This document shows, one piece after another, positions 9,346-17,520 of a DNA stretch of 64,000 nt. Both the position numbers and the translations under genes were made by a program. The notes under the pieces were generated by a model. That model was not told the DNA's origin. It saw only the letters and a program-made list of their open reading frames with translations, and did no database searches. The first letter of the stretch is position 1; every line of letters begins with the position of its first letter. Source of the DNA: JAAXKN01 sp036261625 (GTDB taxonomy: Bacteria; Bacteroidota; Ignavibacteria; Ignavibacteriales; SURF-24); the NCBI GenBank assembly GCA_036261625.1, contig DATAKL010000009.1, positions 1-64,000 on the forward strand, given 5' to 3'.

Positions 9346-9391
9346 GGACCGTGTAAAAAACCTCCCCGAACAGCGTAGCTGTTCCATCAGA

Positions 9392-9489
9392 CTACAAATA
9401 GGTAGCCGCTAAAGCGGATAGAAAAGGAAAAACTTTGTTCTGAATACAAAGGGATTTTTCTAACTGCGTTAGCAGTTACCTATTTGTAG
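9392..9489. repeat. Family B inverted-repeat element, copy 2
   Basis: Same termini and same internal palindromes as copy 1, but a longer, different central spacer. It is preceded by a separate hairpin, GAACAGCGTAGCTGTTC, at about 9368-9384. Confidence 0.85.
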
Positions 9490-9585
9490 AAACAGGGACC
9501 CCAAAATCCATTCTGAACCACGTAGTGGTTCCATAGGCCAATTCATGCAAAATCTTCAACATGAAATTGTTTTTTTATTCCGTTC

Positions 9586-9677
9586 CTACAAATAGGTAGC
9601 CGCTAAAGCGGTTAGGAAGGAATGTCTCTATATTGAAGGGAAATTTCCTAACTGCGTCAGCAGTTACCTATTTGTAG
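9586..9677. repeat. Family B inverted-repeat element, copy 3
   Basis: Same termini as copies 1 and 2. The right palindrome reads AACTGCGTCAGCAGTT, with one base changed from the other two. The spacer shares GGAATGTCTCTATA with copy 1 but not copy 2. A hairpin GAACCACGTAGTGGTTC lies between copies 2 and 3. Confidence 0.85.
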
Positions 9678-9797
9678 GAGTCAAACCGCCCTTAAATTTC
9701 TTTTCCGATTTACGAATTACTGACTGTTAATTTTGCCTAAAAGCTCTTATGTTTGTATCCATTACCAATCAAAAAACATATAAGAAAGCAGTCATAA

Positions 9798-11012
9798 ATG
9801 AAGAAACCTGAACTAATGGCTCCGGCAGGCGACTGGACCATGCTCACTACGGCCGTAAATAGCGGGGCAGACGCGGTTTATTTCGGCATTGAAAAGCTGA
9901 ATATGAGGGCAAAAGCCAGGAATTTTACGCTTGAGGGCCTTCCTGAAATTGTATCCTTCTGCAAAGAGCACGGGGTTAAGACCTATCTTACACTGAACAC
10001 TATAATTTTTGAAGAGGAAGTCCAGGAGCTTGACGAAATCATCCCCGCGGCAAAAAAAGCGGGCGTGGATATGATAATATGCTGGGATCTGGCCCTTGTC
10101 GAGAAGTGCCGGGAGCACGATATGCCCTTCTGCGTATCCACTCAGGCCTCAATTTCCAACTCAGCCTCGGCAAACCTCTTTAAGTCCCTGGGAGCACGCA
10201 GGATTGTCATGGCACGCGAGTGCTCCCTGGATGAAATTAAGAAAATCCGGGCAAAAACAGACCTTGAGATAGAAGCTTTCATACACGGAGCAATGTGCGT
10301 TGCCGTTAGCGGAAGATGCTTTATGAGCCACCACCTCTTCGGAAAAAGCGCAAACCGCGGCGAATGCATTCAGCCCTGCCGCAGGGAATACGAGGTAAAG
10401 GACAATCAAATAGATAAATCGATGCTCCTGGGGGAGGACTACGTAATGTCGCCCAAGGATCTGTGCTCCATTGAATATATAGATTTGTTAATTGAGGCGG
10501 GAATAGACTCTTTTAAGATTGAAGGGCGGAAAAGAAGTCCCGAATACGTTGCCAAGACGGTTTCAGTCTACAGAAAGGCAATTGACTTGTACTTTGAGGG
10601 GAAGTTAACCGGCGAAATTAAGAAAGATATGCTCCATGAGCTTGAAAAAGTCTATAACAGGGGCTTTTCCTCTGGATTTTATTTCGATGTCCCAAGTTCA
10701 GCCGAATATGCCACTATTTACGGGAGCATAGCTACAACTAAAAAGGAATACGTCGGGAAAGTAATAAATTATTACAAAAAGACGGCTATTGCGCACATTA
10801 AGCTGGAAACAGGGAATATAACCGTCGGTGAAGACCTTCTTGTAATAGGTCAGACGACAGGCGTTGTGGAGTTAAAACTCCCGAATATGGTAAATAACGA
10901 ACTTCCTGTAACCGAGGCCCGGAAAGGCGACGAGGTTACATTTGAGTGCAGTGAGGTTATCCGTCCTAAGGACATGGTTTACAAAGTCATTCCGGCACGG
11001 CAGCCCATTTAA
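9798..11012 (+). CDS. U32 family protein (TrhP/YegQ-like)
   Basis: 404 residues. The U32 signature is intact at about residues 159-176 (EAFIHGAMCVAVSGRCF), and the four cysteines thought to bind an Fe-S cluster are at 167, 174, 190 and 194. The N-terminal half (ELMAPAGDWTMLTTAVNSGADAVYFG) is the TIM-barrel start typical of the family. Characterised relatives (TrhP, RlhA) are prephenate-dependent RNA hydroxylases acting on tRNA U34 or 23S rRNA, rather than true peptidases. The length fits the TrhP branch better than the longer RlhA. It is followed by an inverted repeat and then proS. Confidence 0.88.
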   Translation: MKKPELMAPAGDWTMLTTAVNSGADAVYFGIEKLNMRAKARNFTLEGLPEIVSFCKEHGVKTYLTLNTIIFEEEVQELDEIIPAAKKAGVDMIICWDLALVEKCREHDMPFCVSTQASISNSASANLFKSLGARRIVMARECSLDEIKKIRAKTDLEIEAFIHGAMCVAVSGRCFMSHHLFGKSANRGECIQPCRREYEVKDNQIDKSMLLGEDYVMSPKDLCSIEYIDLLIEAGIDSFKIEGRKRSPEYVAKTVSVYRKAIDLYFEGKLTGEIKKDMLHELEKVYNRGFSSGFYFDVPSSAEYATIYGSIATTKKEYVGKVINYYKKTAIAHIKLETGNITVGEDLLVIGQTTGVVELKLPNMVNNELPVTEARKGDEVTFECSEVIRPKDMVYKVIPARQPI

Positions 11013-11018
11013 TTTTTC

Positions 11019-11107
11019 TGTAGGGGCGGGCGGCGCCCGCCCGGAAGGGCAAAAACAATCAAATACAAAATGCCAAGCCGTTCGGGCGAGCGCCGCCCGC
11101 CCCTACA
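11019..11107. repeat. Family C GC-rich inverted repeat
   Basis: TGTAGGGGCGGGCGGCGCCC on the left is matched by GCGCCGCCCGCCCCTACA on the right across an AT-rich centre. The arms are near-perfect complements, so it could form a long hairpin. It sits 6 bases after the U32 gene, where it could act as a terminator, and just ahead of the proS promoter. Confidence 0.75.
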
Positions 11108-11111
11108 TTTT

Positions 11112-11143
11112 TTTGATTTAGCCACGTCAATTCCTTATCTTTG
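11112..11143 (+). promoter_or_regulatory. Bacteroidetes-type promoter for proS
   Basis: TTTG at 11112-11115, a spacer of 20 bases, and TATCTTTG at 11136-11143 fit the TTTG/TAnnTTTG consensus of Bacteroidetes primary sigma factors. It lies 45 bases upstream of the chosen proS start, giving a short leader. Confidence 0.55.
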
Positions 11144-11188
11144 TCTATTGTACAAAAAGTGTTTTTATCAAGTAATCAATATAATACT

Positions 11189-12874
11189 ATGAAGTTAAGC
11201 AAAGCTTTTATTCCGACCTTAAAAGAGGTCCCGACTGACGCAATAATTCCAAGCCACATTTTAATGCTCCGTACCGGCATGGTGCGCATGCTTTCAGCTG
11301 GAATTTATTCATTTCTGCCATTGGGCTATACAGTGGTTAAGAAGGTTGTTGAAATCATCCGCGAGGAGATGGATGCCATAGGCGGACAGGAATTCCACCT
11401 TCCGGCCTTAAACCCGAGGGAAATCTGGGAAGAGACAAACCGCGTTGAGGCCTTCGGCGACACCATGTTCCACATTAAAAACAGGGAATACGTCCTGGCC
11501 CCGACACACGAGGAAATAATGACTTACCACGCCAAGGGTGTCGTTAAATCCTATAAGGATATGCCGCAGATCTGGTACCAGATACAGACAAAGTTCAGAA
11601 ATGAAGCGCGCCCAAAAAGCGGTGTTATAAGAGGCCGTCAGTTCTTAATGAAAGACGCTTATTCATTCGATACTTCATGGGAAAACCTGGACAAGTCCTA
11701 CGCCCTGCACGACGGGGCCTACAGGAGGATATTCGACCGCTGCGGCCTCAAGTATTTTGTTGTCGGTGCTTCCTCGGGCGCCATGGGAGGCAGCCGCTCG
11801 GAAGAATTCATGGTTAAATCGGAGGCAGGTGAAGATACCGTGGCACATTGCGAAATGTGCGGATACGCTGCAAACGTAGAGGTTGCAACCTCTGTTGTAG
11901 ACGGCGCTCCAAGATCCCAGGAGTCACTTGAAATAAATGAAATCTCAACTCCCAATGTGAAGTCAATTGATGAACTTTGTGAGTTCCTAAAGATAAATGA
12001 GACTCAGTGCGCAAAGTCGAGAGTTTATATCCATAACGATCAGCCGGTATTAGTCCTTATGCTTGGAAACGACGAAGTAAATGAGACCAAGCTTGGAAGT
12101 GTCCTTCCGGGCACGTTAAGACCGGGGCATCCTGATGAACTGAAAGAAATTACGGGCGCTGAAGCAGGCTCAATTGGTCCTATCGGTTTTAAGGGAAGAA
12201 TTATTGCAGACCTCCGCTTAAAAGACGCAAATAATCTCTATAGCGGCGCAAACAAAAACGACTATCATATCGGCGGAATTGACATGACCCGTGACGTCCC
12301 AAGTGCCGAATACTTCGACTTAAGAACCGTTCAGGCAGGCGAGACCTGTACAAGGTGCGGCGGAACGCTCGACGTATTTAAGGCAATTGAGCTTGGACAC
12401 ATTTTTAAGCTCGGAACAAAGTATTCTGAAGCCATGGGAGCCACTTTCCTGGATGAACAGGGAAAAGTTAACCCGATCATCATGGGCAGCTACGGCATTG
12501 GCGTTGAACGCGTTATTGCGTGCTACATCGAACAGCACCACGACGAAAAAGGGATCGTCTGGGATAAGACACTGGCCCCGTACCAGATCCACCTCATGGG
12601 CCTTAACATGAAAAAACAGGAAGTCATAGACGCATCAAACAGGATCTATAAGGATCTTGAGGCTATGAACTACGACGTTCTTTTTGACGACAGGGTGGAT
12701 GCACAGGCAGGCTTCAAGTTTAATGATGCCGACCTTTTGGGGCTCCCCATCCAGGTAATTGTAGGCGACAAGAACCTGAAGGAAAACAAGGTTGAAGTAA
12801 AGGTAAGGGAAACAGGGGAACGCTTTACAATTGAAATTGACAGGCTTTATGATAAATTAAGAGAGCTTATTTAA
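11189..12874 (+). CDS. proS: Prolyl-tRNA synthetase
   Basis: 561 residues from the ATG at 11189. The frame is open 16 codons further up, but proline enzymes begin near MKLSKAFIPTLKEVP and the upstream codons overlap the promoter. It is a class II synthetase charging tRNA-Pro. Visible are the motif 1 region (RMLSAGIYSFLPLG), motif 2 (KFRNEARPKSGVIRGRQFLMKDAYSF), the inserted editing (INS) domain at about 230-390, motif 3 (GSYGIGVERVIA) and the C-terminal anticodon-binding domain. Length and the insertion mark the bacterial type. Confidence 0.96.
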   Translation: MKLSKAFIPTLKEVPTDAIIPSHILMLRTGMVRMLSAGIYSFLPLGYTVVKKVVEIIREEMDAIGGQEFHLPALNPREIWEETNRVEAFGDTMFHIKNREYVLAPTHEEIMTYHAKGVVKSYKDMPQIWYQIQTKFRNEARPKSGVIRGRQFLMKDAYSFDTSWENLDKSYALHDGAYRRIFDRCGLKYFVVGASSGAMGGSRSEEFMVKSEAGEDTVAHCEMCGYAANVEVATSVVDGAPRSQESLEINEISTPNVKSIDELCEFLKINETQCAKSRVYIHNDQPVLVLMLGNDEVNETKLGSVLPGTLRPGHPDELKEITGAEAGSIGPIGFKGRIIADLRLKDANNLYSGANKNDYHIGGIDMTRDVPSAEYFDLRTVQAGETCTRCGGTLDVFKAIELGHIFKLGTKYSEAMGATFLDEQGKVNPIIMGSYGIGVERVIACYIEQHHDEKGIVWDKTLAPYQIHLMGLNMKKQEVIDASNRIYKDLEAMNYDVLFDDRVDAQAGFKFNDADLLGLPIQVIVGDKNLKENKVEVKVRETGERFTIEIDRLYDKLRELI

Positions 12875-12928
12875 TTTAATTCCTGGTAATTTGAAATTAA
12901 GGCATGCAGAAGGAATAACAAACTTCTC

Positions 12929-13213
12929 ATGCCTTATTTTATAAAATATACAATGAACGATATCTATATTTATTCTGAAGAAAACCTGCTTGAGCAGATT
13001 CAGTCAGGGACATATGAACTTGGGTTTTATAAGGTGAGGTTCTATACCGAAGAGGGACGCCTCGCAGAAAGAAAAACCGATACAATTTCCGATTTCTATC
13101 TCTATCCAAGCGGCGGGGCCTTAAGAGATGAAAATATGAACATTGTGCTTTACAACTCCAGGTTCGATACCTACAGAGGGTTCGTTCCTCCTCATAAAAA
13201 CAAGGAAAAATAA
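12929..13213 (+). CDS. Small hypothetical protein
   Basis: 94 residues, rich in Tyr, Glu and Arg, without signal peptide or membrane segment and without a family I recognise. It fits between proS and the rsmI-like gene, both on the same strand (54 and 9 bases away), so it is probably co-transcribed with them. A GAAGGA sequence lies upstream of the ATG. An in-frame ATG eight codons later is an alternative start. Confidence 0.6.
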   Translation: MPYFIKYTMNDIYIYSEENLLEQIQSGTYELGFYKVRFYTEEGRLAERKTDTISDFYLYPSGGALRDENMNIVLYNSRFDTYRGFVPPHKNKEK

Positions 13214-13222
13214 GTCTGACAT

Positions 13223-13912
13223 ATGGACAACGGCAAGCTTTATCTCGTCTCAACACCTATCGGCAACTACGATGACATTACACTCAGGGCGCTGAACACG
13301 CTGAAATCGGCAGATTTCATCATCTGCGAGGAATTCAAGGAAGCCCGCAGGCTTCTTTCACAGTATAAAATTGAAAAAGAACTCCTATCCCTCAATGAGC
13401 ACAACGAAAATGAAGGCGCCAACGACATTCTGCTAAGAATTGTGCAGGGGGAGTCGGCAGCTTTGATCTCAGACTGCGGAACGCCATTGTTCTCAGATCC
13501 AGGGCATCTTCTGGTGGACCTGTGCATAAGCCAGAAAATTGACGTAGTACCGGTTCCGGGCGCCAATTCGCTTCTGCCCGCCCTGACAGCCTCGGGCTTC
13601 GACTTTGAAAAATTCTACTTCTACGGCTGGCTTTCACCTAAAAAAGACGAACGCCGGGCTGAACTTGTAAAGCTCAAGGCAGTTAACGAGGTGATTGTTC
13701 TTATGGATACCCCCTACCGCCTGAAAACGCTCCTTCAGGACGTTGAAAAAGTCTTCGGCGCAGGCCTAAGGGTGGCTCTCGGGTATAATCTCACAATGAA
13801 GGATGAGAAGTTCTTCCGCGGCACGGTCTCCCAGGTGCTGGAGACAGCAGAAAAAAGGCAGCTCAAGGGGGAATTTGTGCTCGTTATCAATAACAAAAGA
13901 TTCAGACGTTAG
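13223..13912 (+). CDS. rsmI: 16S rRNA C1402 2'-O-methyltransferase-like protein
   Basis: 229 residues of the tetrapyrrole-methylase fold. It opens with LVSTPIGNYDDITLRAL and carries CGTPLFSDPG, VPGANSLLPAL and YGWLSPKKDERR, which align with RsmI blocks (TPIGNL, GxPxxSDPG, PGxxA, LPRKxxxR). RsmI methylates C1402 in the ribosomal decoding centre using SAM. It is some 50 residues shorter than typical RsmI and lacks the C-terminal region. CGTPLF replaces the common AGMPGI. A related small-molecule methylase is possible. Confidence 0.75.
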   Translation: MDNGKLYLVSTPIGNYDDITLRALNTLKSADFIICEEFKEARRLLSQYKIEKELLSLNEHNENEGANDILLRIVQGESAALISDCGTPLFSDPGHLLVDLCISQKIDVVPVPGANSLLPALTASGFDFEKFYFYGWLSPKKDERRAELVKLKAVNEVIVLMDTPYRLKTLLQDVEKVFGAGLRVALGYNLTMKDEKFFRGTVSQVLETAEKRQLKGEFVLVINNKRFRR

Positions 13913-14039
13913 TATTAAAGAGCTATGTTGTCTTTTCCCATTGATTTAGCGCGGGAATTTTGATAAAATTAGGGTAGCTTTTGAACTTTGAATTGTAAAA
14001 CCGGGTTTTGCTGAATAATAGAATATAATTGGAGGAAAC

Positions 14040-14585
14040 ATGTTAAGAGTTCAGGATGTGGATTTAACGCCGAATCCCCAGGCTCTGAAATTTATATTAA
14101 GCGAAAAACTGCTTAAAAGAGAGACAAGACACTTTAAGAATAGAGAAGAGGCCCAGGCAGACCCCCTGGCAAAAGGCATTTTTGAGATCGAAGGGGTTGA
14201 ATCTGTCTTTTATATGGATAAATTCGTAACCGTCGAGAAAAACCCCGCAGTTGACTGGGGCAAAATACAGATGCCTTTTATTAAGTTTATACAGGGTTTC
14301 GATAAAGCGCTCCTTCCTGAGGAAAAAGAACCGGAGCCTTTAGGAAAAGAAGAAGAAGGCGAGCTTTTAAGGCTGATTAATGCTTTTCTGGATCAGAGAG
14401 TGCGCCCTGCCCTGGCCGGCGACGGCGGAGGTCTGGAAGTAATTGGTATAGACGGCTACCTGCTGCGCATCCGCTACCAGGGTGCATGCGGAAGCTGCCC
14501 GAGCTCGATAAGCGGTACACTGAACGCCATTGAAAACCTGCTTAAACGCGAAATTAATCCGGCAATTGAAGTTATTCCGGGATGA
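14040..14585 (+). CDS. nfu: NfuA-type iron-sulfur cluster scaffold
   Basis: 181 residues in two domains. The N-terminal Nfu_N domain (about 8-90; PNPQALKF and the VESVFYMDKFVTVEK block) is followed after an acidic linker by a NifU C-terminal domain with the CGSCP cluster-binding motif near residue 152. The CxxC cysteines of two monomers bind a 4Fe-4S cluster for delivery to apoproteins. A GGAGG ribosome site lies 5 bases before the ATG. It is followed by a bidirectional terminator. Confidence 0.92.
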   Translation: MLRVQDVDLTPNPQALKFILSEKLLKRETRHFKNREEAQADPLAKGIFEIEGVESVFYMDKFVTVEKNPAVDWGKIQMPFIKFIQGFDKALLPEEKEPEPLGKEEEGELLRLINAFLDQRVRPALAGDGGGLEVIGIDGYLLRIRYQGACGSCPSSISGTLNAIENLLKREINPAIEVIPG

Positions 14586-14632
14586 TAATTCTCCGCACAG
14601 AGTAAATCGTTCTTAAAATAGATTAAATTATA

Positions 14633-14665
14633 AAAGCCGTCCCGAAAAACTTTCGGGACGGCTTT
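14633..14665. terminator. Bidirectional terminator between nfu and a small gene
   Basis: A perfect 15-base stem (AAAGCCGTCCCGAAA and its complement) with a 3-base loop. Its own A-rich and T-rich ends supply a U-tract in both directions, which suits the convergent genes on either side. Confidence 0.85.
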
Positions 14666-14735
14666 CAATTTATCTGGTACAAATAAAAAAAGCGGTGCTT
14701 AAAACCGCTCTTTTCAAAGTAAGTCTATTCAATAA

Positions 14736-14900
14736 TTACTTTATATCGGTTACTTTGCTGACGTCGTCAAGACGGACAAACTTTTCCTGGAATTTTGTGC
14801 TTCCTTCATCTGACTTGAATGCCTTAATAACCTTTACATTAACTCCTGAAGACTTTGCCTTGTTTTTCGACTTGTCGCCAAAGGTTTGTTGTTTAGCCAT
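14736..14900 (-). CDS. 54-residue basic protein, hypothetical
   Basis: A short reading frame on the minus strand: MAKQQTFGDKSKNKAKSSG at the N-terminus, then a segment VKVIKAFKSDEG and KFQEKFVRLDDVSKV, ending at TAA. A GGAG ribosome site stands 6 bases before the ATG, and the bidirectional terminator lies 71 bases past the stop. The protein is lysine-rich at the N-terminus and has no signal peptide or cysteine. Small proteins of this look (MAKQQ, FGDK, then VKVIK) occur in related phyla as far as I recall, but I know no function. A plus-strand frame over the same bases is the shadow. Confidence 0.72.
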   Translation of the reverse strand: MAKQQTFGDKSKNKAKSSGVNVKVIKAFKSDEGSTKFQEKFVRLDDVSKVTDIK

Positions 14901-15126
14901 CTTTTACTCCATTGAATTTATTCTCCCAAATATAAAAATATTCAGAATCAAAAAAAAGCGCTAAAGTATACAAAAATAGGGCTCTGAAAATTGCATAATA
15001 TTGGATTTGGAGTTTTTTTTGCTTAATCTTTAAATTATAAAGTCTTTGATTCTTTATTCTGTACGCCTTTGTCCGGGAGGCAGAAAGGCTTTGTAAGATC
15101 ATTATCCGGAAATTAAAAGGGTTTTT

Positions 15127-16617
15127 ATGTCGACATTAGAAAAAACTTATAAATTTTCTGAAAAGTATCCAAATATCAAATATAAGCGTCTGGGAAAAAC
15201 AGGTTATCAGGTTTCCATTTGCGGATTCGGAACCTACAGGGTGGACTACAGGATCCCCGAGCACGTTAAGGCGCTAAGCTATGCCATCCAGAGCGGCATT
15301 AACCTCGTTGATACTTCTTCCAATTACTCCGACGGCGGAAGTGAAACCCTTGTGGGCAACGCCGTAAACGGCCTGATTGAAACAGGCGGCCTTGACCGCG
15401 ATGAGATTGTAATTGTATCCAAAGGGGGATACATACAGGGGCAAAATCAGGAACTGGCTATGGAAAAAGAAAGGCTGGGGCACGCTTATCCCGAGATCGT
15501 CCGCTGCGCACCGGACTTGTGGCACAGCATACACCCGGAATTTCTTCACGACCAGATCACCTCCTCACTTGAAAAGTTAAAGCAGGATCACATAGACGTC
15601 TACCTTCTGCATAATCCCGAGTACTTCCTCATGTATACGGGAACGCGTGACCTCGGGAAATTAAGGGAAGAATATTACAGAAGAATTAAAACGGCTTTTG
15701 AGTACCTGGAAGAGGAAGTCCGGAAAGGAAGAATACTCCACTACGGAATATCTTCCAACACTTTCGGAGAGGAGGAAGACAAAAGAAGCTTTACCTCGCT
15801 TGAGGAGGTCTTAAAGCTCTCAGAAAAAATCTCCCCTGAAAACCATTTCTCCGTTGTGCAGCTCCCGATGAACCTGCTTGAAAAAGGGGGAGCCGACAAC
15901 TTTAACCAGCAGAAGGGAAAGAAAACTTTCCTCGAACTGGCCTCTGAAAACGATCTGGGCGTGCTCGTAAACCGCCCGCTTAACGCCATCAGGGGAAATA
16001 AGATCGTAAGGCTGGCAGATTTTAACGTGAAAGAGGACCGCTCGGTGCCCGAGATCAATCAGCTTATTGGCGACCTGAAGAAACAGGAAGACACGATAAA
16101 GGCGTCCTATGTAAGCGACCTTTCAATTAAGGCAAAAGACAAAGAGACGATACTTGAATCGATGTCGCTTGCTTCTGTTCTGGAGAACACTTTTAATAAA
16201 TTTGAAAGCGCCAACCAGTTCATAGAGATTAAAAAACAGTTTTTTATTCCGAGGGCCAATTACGCCATAAATGAAATTTATAAACATCACGACAACGAAG
16301 AGGATGTGATCTCAAAGCTGAACTTCTATGCCACTACAGTTAATATTGTGCTCGACTCGATGGAAAGCGTTTTTGCCAGACAGTCCAACAGCAGGAACCA
16401 GAAGGTCCACAAGATGATTGAGCCATACCTGAACGGAAGCTCTAAAGACCTTACGCTTTCACAGAAGGCGATCCTTTTGATTAACTCCCTGCCCGGGGTT
16501 ACAAGCACACTTGTAGGCATGCGCTCAATGAAGTATATTGATGACGTCATAGGATCTATTGAAACCCCTTATGCACAGAAGGCCCTTGAGTTCTGGAAAG
16601 AAGAAATGAAAGACTAA
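15127..16617 (+). CDS. Aldo/keto reductase family protein
   Basis: 496 residues, clearly longer than the usual 300-350. The catalytic tetrad is visible: Asp62 and Tyr67 in NLVDTSSNYSDG, Lys99 in IVSKGG, and His162 in YLLHNPEY. NADPH-dependent carbonyl reduction is the family reaction. A charged, helical region of about 100 residues (330-430) interrupts the barrel before the C-terminal part that carries the cofactor-site-like GVTSTLVGMRSMKYIDD. The insertion is unusual and may form an extra domain. It precedes the PPK2 gene by 30 bases on the same strand. Confidence 0.85.
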   Translation: MSTLEKTYKFSEKYPNIKYKRLGKTGYQVSICGFGTYRVDYRIPEHVKALSYAIQSGINLVDTSSNYSDGGSETLVGNAVNGLIETGGLDRDEIVIVSKGGYIQGQNQELAMEKERLGHAYPEIVRCAPDLWHSIHPEFLHDQITSSLEKLKQDHIDVYLLHNPEYFLMYTGTRDLGKLREEYYRRIKTAFEYLEEEVRKGRILHYGISSNTFGEEEDKRSFTSLEEVLKLSEKISPENHFSVVQLPMNLLEKGGADNFNQQKGKKTFLELASENDLGVLVNRPLNAIRGNKIVRLADFNVKEDRSVPEINQLIGDLKKQEDTIKASYVSDLSIKAKDKETILESMSLASVLENTFNKFESANQFIEIKKQFFIPRANYAINEIYKHHDNEEDVISKLNFYATTVNIVLDSMESVFARQSNSRNQKVHKMIEPYLNGSSKDLTLSQKAILLINSLPGVTSTLVGMRSMKYIDDVIGSIETPYAQKALEFWKEEMKD

Positions 16618-16647
16618 CAAAGGACTTCACAATAAAAGCGGATTATT

Positions 16648-17508
16648 ATGGATATCTCACGGTTCCTTGTAAAGCCTGACAGTTCAGTAAAACTGAAGGA
16701 CTATAAGACAGACAATACTAATGGCTATAAGTCGAAGACGGATGCCGAAGGAAAACTTGCAGACAATATTACACAAATGGATGACCTGCAGGCCAGACTC
16801 TATGCGCAGGATAAGTATTCGCTTCTCCTGGTCTTCCAGGCAATGGACGGCGGCGGCAAAGACAGCGCCATTAAGCACGTTATGAGCGGACTGAACCCGC
16901 AGGGTACGCAGGTCTTCAGCTTCAAGCAGCCTTCGAAGGAAGAGCTGGATCACGGCTATTTGTGGAGAATAAGTAAAGCCCTCCCGGAAAAAGGAAGAAT
17001 CGGGATCTTTAACCGCTCGCACTATGAGGAGGTCCTGATTGTAAGAGTGCACGGCCTGCAGAATCAGGAGAGGCTGCCCGACTGGGTACTTAACGACGAT
17101 ATCTGGAAGATGCGCTACAGGCAGATCAACGACTTTGAACGCTATCTTTATGAGACAGGCACCTTTATCGTTAAATTCTTTCTTAATATTTCCAGGGATG
17201 AACAGAAAAAAAGATTCCTCAAAAGAATTGAGGATCCGGCAAAGAACTGGAAGATCACTGAAGAGGATATTGCCGAGCGTGCGTACTGGAATGACTACCA
17301 GAAGTGCTACCAGGAGGCAATTTCTAAAACCAGCACGAAGCACGCCCCGTGGTACATTATTCCTGGTGATAAAAAGTGGTTTGCCCACCTTGCAGTCTCC
17401 GAGGTCATTGTCGAGACGTTGAAATCTATGAATATAAATTTCCCCAAAGTTGAGGGTAAACAGCTGGAGGAGCTGGGCAGACTTAAGGATAAATTAACCA
17501 AAGAATAA
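16648..17508 (+). CDS. Polyphosphate kinase 2 family (PPK2)
   Basis: 286 residues, a single PPK2 domain. Walker A-like AMDGGGKDSA at about 65-74, the acidic site FNRSHYEEVLIVRVH following GIFNRSH, and a lid region rich in Lys and Arg (EQKKRFLKR). PPK2 enzymes move phosphate between polyphosphate and nucleotides. The short single-domain form resembles class III or class I enzymes that phosphorylate AMP/ADP or GDP; the class is not settled by eye. It is followed after 12 bases by the Sco-like gene, so the two are probably one operon. Confidence 0.9.
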   Translation: MDISRFLVKPDSSVKLKDYKTDNTNGYKSKTDAEGKLADNITQMDDLQARLYAQDKYSLLLVFQAMDGGGKDSAIKHVMSGLNPQGTQVFSFKQPSKEELDHGYLWRISKALPEKGRIGIFNRSHYEEVLIVRVHGLQNQERLPDWVLNDDIWKMRYRQINDFERYLYETGTFIVKFFLNISRDEQKKRFLKRIEDPAKNWKITEEDIAERAYWNDYQKCYQEAISKTSTKHAPWYIIPGDKKWFAHLAVSEVIVETLKSMNINFPKVEGKQLEELGRLKDKLTKE

Positions 17509-17520
17509 AGCAGAATATAT

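Noticed and set aside
9096..9680. CRISPR array in the repeat-rich region at 9.1-9.7 kb
   Set aside because: The units are inverted and of 92-98 bases with conserved ends, spacers are not of constant length, and no cas genes are near.
14695..14964. 89-codon plus-strand frame
   Set aside because: It lies opposite the better-supported 54-residue minus-strand gene, has no ribosome site and is rich in Phe and Leu as expected of the complement.
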